This document shows, piece by piece, positions 1 through 7,609 of a stretch of DNA of 64,000 nt. How positions within the stretch are numbered: position 1 is the first letter of the stretch; each line of letters opens with the position of its first letter. The stretch is from Ancrocorticia sp047501485 (GTDB lineage Bacteria > Actinomycetota > Actinomycetes > Actinomycetales > Actinomycetaceae): NCBI GenBank assembly GCA_047501485.1, contig JAZDRN010000009.1, forward strand, positions 41,244-105,243. Reading direction: 5' to 3'. Below the pieces are notes generated by a model that worked only from the letters and a program-made list of their open reading frames with translations, was not told the origin of the DNA and searched no databases. Both the position numbers and the translations under genes were made by a program.

Positions 1-5
1 CCCTC

Positions 6-47
6 TTCCGTTGGGCACCGCGCTCCGGGCGCGGTGGGCCGACGGAA
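6..47 (-). terminator. Hairpin terminator-like structure after the GH20 gene
   Basis: Nested inverted repeat: TTCCGT (6-11) pairs with ACGGAA (42-47), and ACCGCGC (17-23) pairs with GCGCGGT (29-35) around a 5-nt loop. It lies just past the stop of the GH20 gene. No U-tract follows on the minus strand, so it is either a U-less terminator or an mRNA-stabilising stem. Confidence 0.6.
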
Positions 48-66
48 TCCGCCAGCTCGTCTCAGT

Positions 67-1479
67 CTAATGGCGTCGGGGGTGCAAGTCCCATTCCACC
101 TCGGGGGAGCGATGCCACACATAGCCGTTGCGTTGCCAGGCGGCGGCATGCACCGCGATCCTGCGGGCAAAGGACTCCCACCACCCGGTCCCTCCCCCTG
201 CCCAGGAGATCTCCGCCGCGGCGGCCAACCGCGGCAACAGCATGTAGACGAGGTCATCGACCGTTTCGATGGTCTCGGTGAACACGCAGGCTTCGACGCC
301 CGCAATGGCTTGCGGGTCTGGTTCCGCGGCCTCGGCGTCGCCTCCACCCAACTCGACGAGCAGCGTGCGCGGATCCCACTCGAAGGACTCGCGCAGGGAC
401 GTGCATCCGGCCCATGTCAGCCCCAACCGCTCGGAGTCATCGTATTTCATGTCCAGATAGACGCGGGAGGCCGGAGAGGCGATGACCCGCACGCCCCTGC
501 GCGTCGCCGCCGCCACGTCCGACATGTCCTGGCGTTCGTCCCACAGCTGGAGCAGGTCGCCGCTGCGCAGCTGGGCGGCGCCCTCCTGCCAGGCGATGAC
601 GCGACGTCCGCGATCATGGATTCTGCGGACGGCCATCGATACCAGCTCGGCGAACTCCTCGGGCGGTGTGAGAAGACACTCGTCTCCGCCCACGTGCACT
701 CCGTCGGACCCCAGCGGAGCGAGGGTGTCCGCCACCGCATCCAGGAAACGCGCGGTGTCGGGGGCTCGGGTGGACAGGGTGGAGATGCCCACCTCTATCC
801 CTTCGTACACGGGCGGGGTACGCCCATCCGGGTTCAGGCCGGGCAGCGCGTGCAGTGCCGCCGTCGTGTGCCCGGGAACGTCCACCTCGGGGACGACCAC
901 GATGCCGCGTTCGGCCGCCTCCCCGATCAGCCGTTCCATGTCCTCAAGACTCAGATGCCCTCCCTCCCCCGCACCCACGCTGGTCCCGGAAGAGAGCTGC
1001 ACCAGCTCCGGCAGGGACGGGATCTCGATACGCCATCCTTGATCGTCGCTCAGATGCAGGTGGAGGCGGTTGAGCCGAAGGTCGCCCATGATGTCCAGGA
1101 CCACGGTGAGATCTTCCAGGGTGAAGAAGTGACGCACGATGTCCACGTTCAGACCGCGCCATTCGAACTCGGGGTGGTCCACGATCACGAGGTCCGGAAC
1201 CGGGCCCGCCCCGATTATCTGTGTCAGGGCGCGCCGCCCGTGGCGTATTCCGGCCTCGGCCAGCGCGGAGATCTCAGCTTTTCCGCCCGCGATCGTCAGC
1301 CGGTAGGCCTCCTTCCGCCGCCAGAGCGGAGATTCCTCGTCCAGTCCCACTGCTGCGGGGTCCCCAAGAAGGTGCACGGCGACGTCGTCGTCGACCGTAT
1401 ACGGGATACCGCCGGTTATACGCAGCTCGAACGGACGCGGAATCAGTCCGAGGCTGTCGGGGTCAAAAGGCTGGTTCAC
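67..1479 (-). CDS. Glycoside hydrolase family 20 beta-N-acetylhexosaminidase (intracellular)
   Basis: Predicted to remove terminal beta-linked N-acetylhexosamine from imported oligosaccharides. The 470-aa product begins with the small GH20 N-terminal alpha/beta domain and continues into a TIM barrel. The GH20 catalytic Asp-Glu pair is visible as HVGGDE near residue 265, preceded by a PEVDVPGH strand motif near residue 195. I chose the GTG at 1479 because GGAAAGGAACT precedes it; the in-frame extension upstream (to 1590) runs through the promoter and into the divergent gene. There is no signal peptide, so the enzyme should act in the cytoplasm on sugars brought in by the adjacent ABC system. 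It is divergent from the ROK regulator and probably shares its operator. The exact substrate (chitobiose, lacto-N-biose type or another HexNAc sugar) cannot be read from sequence. Confidence 0.88.
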   Translation of the reverse strand: MNQPFDPDSLGLIPRPFELRITGGIPYTVDDDVAVHLLGDPAAVGLDEESPLWRRKEAYRLTIAGGKAEISALAEAGIRHGRRALTQIIGAGPVPDLVIVDHPEFEWRGLNVDIVRHFFTLEDLTVVLDIMGDLRLNRLHLHLSDDQGWRIEIPSLPELVQLSSGTSVGAGEGGHLSLEDMERLIGEAAERGIVVVPEVDVPGHTTAALHALPGLNPDGRTPPVYEGIEVGISTLSTRAPDTARFLDAVADTLAPLGSDGVHVGGDECLLTPPEEFAELVSMAVRRIHDRGRRVIAWQEGAAQLRSGDLLQLWDERQDMSDVAAATRRGVRVIASPASRVYLDMKYDDSERLGLTWAGCTSLRESFEWDPRTLLVELGGGDAEAAEPDPQAIAGVEACVFTETIETVDDLVYMLLPRLAAAAEISWAGGGTGWWESFARRIAVHAAAWQRNGYVWHRSPEVEWDLHPRRH

Positions 1480-1547
1480 GGTAGTTCCTTTCCAATGACT
1501 ACTGTAATGCGTGACACAGAGATTGTAAGTGTGCTTAACTAACATAC
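1480..1547. promoter_or_regulatory. Divergent promoter/operator between GH20 and ROK regulator
   Basis: A 68-bp divergent region. On the plus strand GTGACA (1511-1516), an 18-nt spacer and TTAACT (1535-1540) form a plausible sigma-A-type promoter that would start transcription at or next to the ATG at 1548, a leaderless mRNA. An imperfect 23-bp dyad (1525-1547; 7 of 11 pairs match) overlaps the -10 element and is the natural candidate for autoregulation by the ROK protein. The role is inferred. Confidence 0.45.
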
Positions 1548-2702
1548 ATGGGACCACAACATCTGCGCCGCATGGGACGAGCACATCCAACGGAGGCCCG
1601 CGCCCACAACCGCTCCGTGGTCCTGCAGCATCTCTTCCAATCCGGGCCGGAATCCCGCGCCGAGCTGGCGCGGACCACCGGGCTGACCAGGGTGACGATG
1701 TCCGCCCTGGTCGAGGACCTCCTGAACGAAGGTCTCGTCACGGAACTCGGCACGGAGGACCGGCCCGGAAAGGTCGGCAAACGCGCCACCCTCGTCGGCC
1801 TGTCCGAGAACACCTGGCAGATCGCCGCCGTCAATCTCACCAACGACGGATCGCTCTCGGGAGCCGTCCTGACGCTGGGCGGACGCGTGGTGCATCGGCT
1901 GGACAAGAAGAGCATCCTGCCACAGGGTGAGGCCGGCATCGACGCACTCACGGAGTTCTGCCACCGGGTCGCCGACGCCGCCGACTGCCAGATTCTCGGA
2001 CTGGGCGTCTCCTCCCCCGGCGTCATCAAACCCGACGGACTCATCGAACAGGCTCCCAACCGCGGCTGGTACGACGTCCCACTGGCACAGCTGCTGGAAG
2101 AGCGCCTGTCGTTCCCCGTGCTCGTCGCCAACGACGCCAACTGCGCGGCGCTGGCAGAGTACACCTTCGGCGGGGCACAGGGCGATGGCCTGTTGCGCAT
2201 CGTGATCGGGCACGGCGTCGGGGCAGGGCTCGTCATGTCCGGCGCCCTCATGAACGGCAGCGAGGATGCCGCCGGAGAGATCGGGCATGTCACGGTCATG
2301 GACGAACGCGACAGTGCCGATTCCCCGCTCGGCGAGCCCACGCGGTGCGCCTGCGGCCGCACGGGATGCCTGGAGACGATCCTCTCCGAACCTGCGCTGC
2401 GCCGCATGACCAAGGATCTGACCCCCGAGGAGCGATCCGTCAGGCTCGAAGCCATTGGAGGCAGGCTGGGAAACGTACTCTCCCCCATCGTCGCCACCCT
2501 CAACATCGCTGAAATCATCGTCTCGGGCCCTTCCCAGTTCCTGGAAGGCCCACTCCTGGCGGCCACCGATGCCGTCATCCGCGAGCGGACGCTCCCCCGC
2601 TCGCACCGAACACTCCGGGTCCGCCCGACCACCTTGGGATCGGACGGCGCTCTGCAGGGCGCCGCCGTCCTAGTCCTCGCGGGCCGACTCGGTATCGCAT
2701 AA
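1548..2702 (+). CDS. ROK-family transcriptional regulator (NagC/XylR type)
   Basis: A 384-aa protein with an N-terminal winged helix-turn-helix (about residues 20-80, containing SRAELARTTGLTRVTMSALV) fused to a ROK sugar-kinase-like domain. The ROK signature is present: NDANCAA, GEIGH and the zinc motif CACGRTGCLE. ROK repressors sense a sugar or sugar phosphate and control neighbouring transport genes, so this one probably represses the divergent GH20 gene and the downstream ABC operon. The ATG at 1548 has no Shine-Dalgarno but fits a leaderless start; an internal ATG at 1572 is an alternative. It is followed 58 bp later by the binding-protein gene. Confidence 0.9.
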   Translation: MGPQHLRRMGRAHPTEARAHNRSVVLQHLFQSGPESRAELARTTGLTRVTMSALVEDLLNEGLVTELGTEDRPGKVGKRATLVGLSENTWQIAAVNLTNDGSLSGAVLTLGGRVVHRLDKKSILPQGEAGIDALTEFCHRVADAADCQILGLGVSSPGVIKPDGLIEQAPNRGWYDVPLAQLLEERLSFPVLVANDANCAALAEYTFGGAQGDGLLRIVIGHGVGAGLVMSGALMNGSEDAAGEIGHVTVMDERDSADSPLGEPTRCACGRTGCLETILSEPALRRMTKDLTPEERSVRLEAIGGRLGNVLSPIVATLNIAEIIVSGPSQFLEGPLLAATDAVIRERTLPRSHRTLRVRPTTLGSDGALQGAAVLVLAGRLGIA

Positions 2703-2723
2703 CCCACCACGAAGCACGAAATA

Positions 2724-2741
2724 TGGCGCAATGCAGCGCCA
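2724..2741 (+). promoter_or_regulatory. Small hairpin upstream of the sugar-binding protein
   Basis: TGGCGC-AATGCA-GCGCCA is a 6-bp inverted repeat 19 bp before the start codon of the binding protein. It could be an operator half of the ROK system or a 5' mRNA stem. I see no -10/-35 pair clearly linked to it. Confidence 0.25.
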
Positions 2742-2760
2742 CATCGGAAAGGAAACACCC

Positions 2761-4089
2761 ATGAAAGATCATCGACGCCTCGTCGCGGCCGTCGCCGCGA
2801 TGTCGATGCTTGGCCTCGCCGCATGCAGCTCCGACGATGGCGGAAGCGCCGATCCCTCAGGTAGCGCATCCCAGGCTCCCGCGGACGGGCAGACGATCAC
2901 CCTGTGGTTGGCAGGCAGCGACACACCCGAGGAGATGCGCGACTACCTCAAGACCACCTTCGAGGATCAGCATCCAGGCGCTACGCTCAACATCGAGGAG
3001 CAGACCTGGGGCGATCTGGTCACGAAACTGACCACCGCGCTACCGGACGCCAACAACACCCCCGACGTCGTCGAGATCGGTAACACTCAGACGCCGACCT
3101 TCTCGACCGTTGGGGCCTTCCGCGACCTCAGCCCGCTCTACGAGGAGCTGGGCGGAGAGAACCTACTGCAGTCCTTCATCGACGTCGGCACCGTGGAGGG
3201 CAAGCAGTACGCCATGCCCTACTATTTCGGCTCGCGCTACGTGTTCTACCGTTCGGACATCTGGGAGGAGAAGGGAATCGAGGTCCCCAAGACCTTGGAG
3301 GAGTTCTCGGAGGCGGCCAAGGCACTCAAGACCGACACCCAATCCGGCTTCGCCATGGGCGGGCAGGACTGGCGCAACGGCATCTCCTGGGTATTCGCCA
3401 ACGGCGGCGAGCTGGCAACCGTTGACGGTACCGAGTGGACCTCCACCCTCTCCGATCCGAAGACCATCGAGGGCCTCGAGATGTGGCAGGATCTCGTCCG
3501 CAACTCCTCGCTGCTGCCCACCACCGAACGCGATGTGGCCTACTGGGACTTCATCAACGACGGCACGGACGGCTCGGCCCCGGAGGCCACCTCGATGATG
3601 GCGCCGGGTTGGGCTCGCTGGTCCATCGGCGACATGACCACGAACGATGAAGGCGAGGAGGTACGCGATGGCATGGCCGACGACTCCAAGTTCGACATCT
3701 TCGCGCTGCCCGGGATCGACGGCGGGCTCGCCCCCGTCTTCGCCGGAGGCTCCAACATCGCCATCTCCGCCCAGTCGAAGAACCCCGAGCTGGCCGAGGA
3801 CCTGCTGCGCATCATCTTCTCCGAGGAGTACCAGCGAATGCTCGGGGAGAACGGTCTGGGCCCGGCCAACGCGGAATACGTCGACTCCCTGGGCGACGAC
3901 AAGTTCGCCGAGACGATGATCGAGACCGCTGCGGCTTCCAAGTTGACCCCGGCCGCTCCCGGTTGGGCGGCCATCGAGGGATCCTTCGTCTATGAGGAGC
4001 TCTTCCAGAAGATCGCCGAGGGCGGCGACGTGACCGCACTCGCCAGCGAGTACGACGCCAAGCTCACACCGATGCTCAACGGTAACTAG
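2761..4089 (+). CDS. Sugar ABC transporter substrate-binding lipoprotein (family 1)
   Basis: Extracytoplasmic receptor delivering a sugar to the two permeases downstream. The 442-aa product has a lipoprotein signal: basic start, hydrophobic core and lipobox LAAC with Cys22 as the lipidated residue, followed by a Ser/Asp/Gly-rich tether. The rest has the look of maltose/oligosaccharide-type binding proteins (TITLWLAGSD start, YYFGSRYVFYRSD region, DLLRIIFSEEYQ near the end). The ATG at 2761 has GGAAAGG ten bases upstream; the longer in-frame start at 2731 would spoil the signal peptide. The neighbouring GH20 enzyme and ROK kinase point to an N-acetylhexosamine-containing sugar, but this is inference. 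Confidence 0.9.
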   Translation: MKDHRRLVAAVAAMSMLGLAACSSDDGGSADPSGSASQAPADGQTITLWLAGSDTPEEMRDYLKTTFEDQHPGATLNIEEQTWGDLVTKLTTALPDANNTPDVVEIGNTQTPTFSTVGAFRDLSPLYEELGGENLLQSFIDVGTVEGKQYAMPYYFGSRYVFYRSDIWEEKGIEVPKTLEEFSEAAKALKTDTQSGFAMGGQDWRNGISWVFANGGELATVDGTEWTSTLSDPKTIEGLEMWQDLVRNSSLLPTTERDVAYWDFINDGTDGSAPEATSMMAPGWARWSIGDMTTNDEGEEVRDGMADDSKFDIFALPGIDGGLAPVFAGGSNIAISAQSKNPELAEDLLRIIFSEEYQRMLGENGLGPANAEYVDSLGDDKFAETMIETAAASKLTPAAPGWAAIEGSFVYEELFQKIAEGGDVTALASEYDAKLTPMLNGN

Positions 4090-4210
4090 GCCGTTAAGCC
4101 GACTGTGCCTGAGGCACGACGATACCTCGCCGAGATCAACCGTTTGTACATGAAGTCGGGGTTCTAAAGGTGGATCTCGCGTACGAACACCTCACTTCAC
4201 ACGACCGGTA

Positions 4211-4244
4211 GCTCGGTTCACCGCCCGACAGCGGTGAACCGAGC
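4211..4244 (+). promoter_or_regulatory. Perfect 14-bp hairpin between binding protein and permeases
   Basis: GCTCGGTTCACCGC (4211-4224) pairs perfectly with 4231-4244 around the loop CCGACA. No T-run follows, so it is unlikely to be a full terminator. In sugar ABC operons such a stem typically protects the binding-protein mRNA end and lowers permease expression; that role is inferred here. Confidence 0.6.
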
Positions 4245-4275
4245 ACCGCCACCCATCTTCGTCCTCGGAGCATCC

Positions 4276-5184
4276 ATGCCTGAAACCACAACGCGACGCA
4301 GAAAACGTCAATTCACGCCTTACCTTCTTCTCCTCGGGCCCCTCCTCCTTCTCCTGGCCGGTCTCGGCTACCCGCTCTTCTGGCAGATCGTCACCTCGCT
4401 CCAGGAATACGGCCTGGCTCAACAGTTCGGGCAGCCGCCTACCTTCGCCGGCCTCGACAACTTCGCCCGCATCTTCGCGGATAAATCGGTCTGGGCCGTC
4501 GTCGTCCGCTCCCTCCTGTTCTGCTTCGTCAACGCAACCGCGACCGTCGCGATCGGGTTGGCATTCGCGCTGCTCATGCGGGCCGTGCACGGTCCGGTCA
4601 GGATCGCCATCCAGATCGCCCTGCTGCTGGCGTGGGCGATGCCGATGGTCGCCGCCGTGACGGTCTTCCGCTGGCTCTTCGACTACCGCACGGGCATCGT
4701 CAACTGGCTGGCGACCTCCGTGGGTCTCACCGGCTTCGACCGCTTCGCCTGGCTGTCGCAGCCTCTGACCTTCTTCGTGGTGGCCAGCGCCATCATCATC
4801 TGGATGTCGGTGCCCTTCGTGGCGCTGTCCCTCTATGCCGGGCTGACCCAGGTGCCGGGCGAGGTCATCGAGGCGGCGCAGATCGACGGCGCCTCACGCA
4901 CGCAGCAGCTCCGTCACATCCTGCTGCCGATGGTGCGCCCCGTGCTCTCGATCGTGCTGCTGCTCCAGCTCATCTGGGATCTGCGCGTCTTCGCCCAGAT
5001 TCGTATCCTGCAGGACGCGGGGGCGCCCGTGGCCGAGACGAACCTGCTGGGCAACTTCATCTACGAGCTCGGCATGGGCAGCCACAATTTCGGCGGCGCC
5101 TCCGCCGTCTCCCTCTTCGTGCTGGCCCTGACCGTCCTCATCAGCTGGCCCTATGTCCGCGTTCTTCTCAAGGAGGATCAGTGA
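4276..5184 (+). CDS. Sugar ABC transporter permease, MalF/UgpA type
   Basis: Inner-membrane subunit of the importer, 302 aa with about six hydrophobic segments. The first segment (about residues 15-40) is rich in Leu (YLLLLGPLLLLLAGLGYPLF). The coupling (EAA) loop is visible as EVIEAAQIDGASRTQQLRHILLP cut short, near residues 195-215, where an ATPase would dock. I chose the ATG at 4276 because CCTCGGAG precedes it and the protein then starts like its family; a start at 4234 would lie inside the upstream hairpin. It overlaps the next permease gene by one base (TGATG), so translation is coupled. Confidence 0.9.
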   Translation: MPETTTRRRKRQFTPYLLLLGPLLLLLAGLGYPLFWQIVTSLQEYGLAQQFGQPPTFAGLDNFARIFADKSVWAVVVRSLLFCFVNATATVAIGLAFALLMRAVHGPVRIAIQIALLLAWAMPMVAAVTVFRWLFDYRTGIVNWLATSVGLTGFDRFAWLSQPLTFFVVASAIIIWMSVPFVALSLYAGLTQVPGEVIEAAQIDGASRTQQLRHILLPMVRPVLSIVLLLQLIWDLRVFAQIRILQDAGAPVAETNLLGNFIYELGMGSHNFGGASAVSLFVLALTVLISWPYVRVLLKEDQ

Positions 5185-6056
5185 TGAGGCCTCTCGCACG
5201 CCGGCGTTTCAACGCGGCGAAGCTGTTTCAGGACCTGCTGGGCCTGGTGGTGGCCCTGGCATGGATCTTCCCCGTCTATTGGATGGTGCTCTCGGCACTG
5301 ACGCCGAACGCCCGCCTGCGGCAGATGCCGCCCTCGTTCCTGCCCTCGAACGCCACCTTCGCCAACTTCAAGAGAGCCGTCACCGATCCGGGCTTCATCC
5401 CCGCCCTCAAGATGAGCCTGTCGATCACGCTCCTCACGGTTCTCGTGGTTCTAGTGCTGGCGTTCCTGGCCGCGTTGGCCATCTCACGATTCCGATTCCG
5501 CGGTCGAAAATCCTTCGTCCTGGCCATCCTGTTGATCCAGATGCTTCCCGCGGAAGGCCTCTTCATCGCCCAGTACAAAATGCTCTCCAACGTGGGAGAA
5601 AAGGTACCGGCGCTGGGTCTGAACTCGGTTCTGGGCATCACGATCCTCTATTCGGCTGCCGTCATCCCCTTCACCATCTGGATGCTGCGCGGCTTCGTCT
5701 CCGGAGTGCCCGTGGAGTTGGAGGAAGCCGCGATGGTCGATGGGCTGTCCAGACCCATGGCCTTCCTGCGCATCACCTTCCCTTTGCTGGCGCCGGGCCT
5801 GGTAGCATCCGGCGTCTACGCCTTCCTGCAGGCCTGGAACGAGTTCACGATCGCGTTGGTGGCGCTGCAGGACCAGGAGGCGCGCACGCTTCCCCTGTGG
5901 CTACGCGAATTCCTCAACGCCTCCGTCAATCGCGGCGTGGATTGGGCACAGGTCATGGCCGCCTCAACCATCATCGCTATCCCCGTCATCATCTTCTTCC
6001 TCATCGTGCAAGGGCGGATGACATCCGGCCTCGTCTCCGGGGCGGTGAAAGGATGA
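5184..6056 (+). CDS. Sugar ABC transporter permease, MalG/UgpE type
   Basis: Second membrane subunit, 290 aa. Hydrophobic segments begin at about residue 17 (LLGLVVALAWIFPVYWMVL), and the conserved EAA loop reads ELEEAAMVDGLSR at about residues 180-192, the contact point for the ATPase. A strong AGGAGG (5171-5176) lies seven bases before the ATG. The gene overlaps the previous one by one base and the kinase gene by four (ATGA). No ATPase gene follows, so the pair probably borrows a shared MsiK-type ATPase encoded elsewhere. Confidence 0.9.
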   Translation: MRPLARRRFNAAKLFQDLLGLVVALAWIFPVYWMVLSALTPNARLRQMPPSFLPSNATFANFKRAVTDPGFIPALKMSLSITLLTVLVVLVLAFLAALAISRFRFRGRKSFVLAILLIQMLPAEGLFIAQYKMLSNVGEKVPALGLNSVLGITILYSAAVIPFTIWMLRGFVSGVPVELEEAAMVDGLSRPMAFLRITFPLLAPGLVASGVYAFLQAWNEFTIALVALQDQEARTLPLWLREFLNASVNRGVDWAQVMAASTIIAIPVIIFFLIVQGRMTSGLVSGAVKG

Positions 6057-7009
6057 GCGGATTCGATCTGAGCGATCTGATCGGCTCGCATGAGGCGGTC
6101 GTCGGCGTCGACGTCGGCGGGACCAAGACGCACGCCGTGCTCTTCTCAGATCAAGGCCCCATCGCCTCCGCACGGCGCCGCACACGCACCACGGGGCCGA
6201 GCGGGATCATGAAGACGCTCGAGGATGTGCTCGGTGAGGTTGCTCAGCAGCGGGAAACCACCGGGTTGCGGCTCGTGGGCATCGGGATCGGCATTCCCGG
6301 CATCGTCTCCACCGGGCAGGGAACGGTCTCCCACGGCGTGAACGTGGGGTTGCCCGGAGCGGACTTCCCCCTGGCGGCGCTGGCTGCGGAGCACTTCGCC
6401 ACTCCCGTCTTCCTCACCAACGATGTCACCGCCGCGACTCTGGGAAGTGCCCGGCTCATGGGAGTGGGAGGGGACGTCGCCCTCATCTCCATCGGCACCG
6501 GCTTAGCGACCGGAATGATCCTCGACGGCCTCCCCCGTTACGGAGCCCTCGGCAGTGCCGGAGAGATCGGCCATATCCCCTACATCGCGGACGGACTGCC
6601 CTGCCCCTGCGGGCAACAGGGCTGCCTGGAGCTCTTTGCCTCCGGCAACGCGCTGGGCCGGATGTGGCCAGCCCGGGACGGGCTCAAACCCGCGGAGAGT
6701 CTGCTCGCCGCTGCCTCAACGGGAGATGAGACAGCCCGCGATGTCCTCTCCGTCTGGATGGGTGCCATAGCCCACACCGTGACAACCGTGGGGCTCACGC
6801 TCGATATCGCCACCATCCTGATCGGCGGCGGCATCGCCGAGATCGGCGCGCCCTTCCTTGCGGCCCTGCGCGCGGAACTGGAGCGCAGAGCCTCCGGCTC
6901 GCAATTCCTCACCCACATGGATCTGACGAGTCGTGTGGCCCTCGTGCCACCGGGGCTGGAGGTCGCCCCGCTCGGCGCGGCGCTCGCGGCGATCGGCGAG
7001 GCCTCCTGA
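6053..7009 (+). CDS. ROK-family sugar kinase
   Basis: Phosphorylates the imported monosaccharide in the cytoplasm, likely glucose or an N-acetylhexosamine. The 318-aa protein has no DNA-binding domain. It shows the ATP-binding motif VDVGGTKT near residue 19, NDVTAATLG near residue 122, GEIGHIPY near residue 170 and the zinc motif CPCGQQGCLE just after, all hallmarks of ROK kinases. The start ATG overlaps the permease stop (ATGA), placing the kinase in the same operon. Substrate choice among glucose, GlcNAc and ManNAc cannot be settled by eye. It converges on the HIT gene with only an 18-bp gap. Confidence 0.88.
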   Translation: MSGFDLSDLIGSHEAVVGVDVGGTKTHAVLFSDQGPIASARRRTRTTGPSGIMKTLEDVLGEVAQQRETTGLRLVGIGIGIPGIVSTGQGTVSHGVNVGLPGADFPLAALAAEHFATPVFLTNDVTAATLGSARLMGVGGDVALISIGTGLATGMILDGLPRYGALGSAGEIGHIPYIADGLPCPCGQQGCLELFASGNALGRMWPARDGLKPAESLLAAASTGDETARDVLSVWMGAIAHTVTTVGLTLDIATILIGGGIAEIGAPFLAALRAELERRASGSQFLTHMDLTSRVALVPPGLEVAPLGAALAAIGEAS

Positions 7010-7027
7010 AGCCCGGGCGCACGGCAC

Positions 7028-7609
7028 CTACGCGCCGGCCGGGAACTGCCTCTCCCATTCGGCCGCAAGCTGCTCCCGCGTGTCCGCGAGAATGGCGGGC
7101 ACCGCCTTCGTCTGCGCGATGATGGGCAGGAAGTTGGCGTCCCCGCCCCAGCGCGGAACCACGTGCTGGTGGATGTGCGCGGCGATTCCCGCGCCGGCCA
7201 CCTCGCCCTGGTTCATGCCCAGGTTGAATCCCTGCGGATTCATGGCACTCGCGATGACACTCATGGCTCGGGCTGTCATCTCCCCCATCTCGATGCGCTC
7301 GGCGTCGGTGAGATCGGGGTAGAGCGAGACGTGGCGGTAGGTGCAGACGAGCACGTGACCCGAGTTGTAGGGGTACAGGTTGAGCAGTGCGAAGCAGGTG
7401 TCGCCTCGCGCGATGATCAGGCCCTCGGCGTCGCCTCCGCCAGGCACCCGGCAGAACGGGCATTCGGAGGCGGTGCCGTTCGCAGGCTTGGCGTCTCCCC
7501 CGACGTACGCGGCGCGATGCGGGGTCCACAGGCGCCCGAATCCATCTTTGTCTCCCGGGTAGGTCGCCGCCTCATCGACGACGACCCCGTCCCAATCACT
7601 GCCCGGCAT
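7028..7609 (-). CDS. HIT-family nucleotide hydrolase/phosphorylase
   Basis: A 193-aa HIT protein with the histidine triad HIHQHVVP near residue 150 and an N-terminal CPFCR zinc-type motif. This composition and its place directly after thrS match the actinobacterial Ap4A phosphorylase family (Rv2613c follows thrS in M. tuberculosis), so breakdown of diadenosine tetraphosphate, a by-product of aminoacyl-tRNA synthetases, is the likely role. I chose the ATG at 7609, which overlaps the end of thrS by 14 bp; a longer reading frame to 7882 only shadows thrS. Confidence 0.88.
   Translation of the reverse strand: MPGSDWDGVVVDEAATYPGDKDGFGRLWTPHRAAYVGGDAKPANGTASECPFCRVPGGGDAEGLIIARGDTCFALLNLYPYNSGHVLVCTYRHVSLYPDLTDAERIEMGEMTARAMSVIASAMNPQGFNLGMNQGEVAGAGIAAHIHQHVVPRWGGDANFLPIIAQTKAVPAILADTREQLAAEWERQFPAGA

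Noticed and set aside
34..1542. 502-aa open frame on the plus strand across the GH20 gene
   Set aside because: It is the high-GC shadow of the minus-strand hexosaminidase, with no family motifs and no ribosome binding site.
1535..2869. 444-aa and 355-aa minus-strand frames opposite the ROK regulator
   Set aside because: Arg/Ser-rich composition typical of antisense frames in GC-rich DNA; the plus-strand ROK motifs are decisive.
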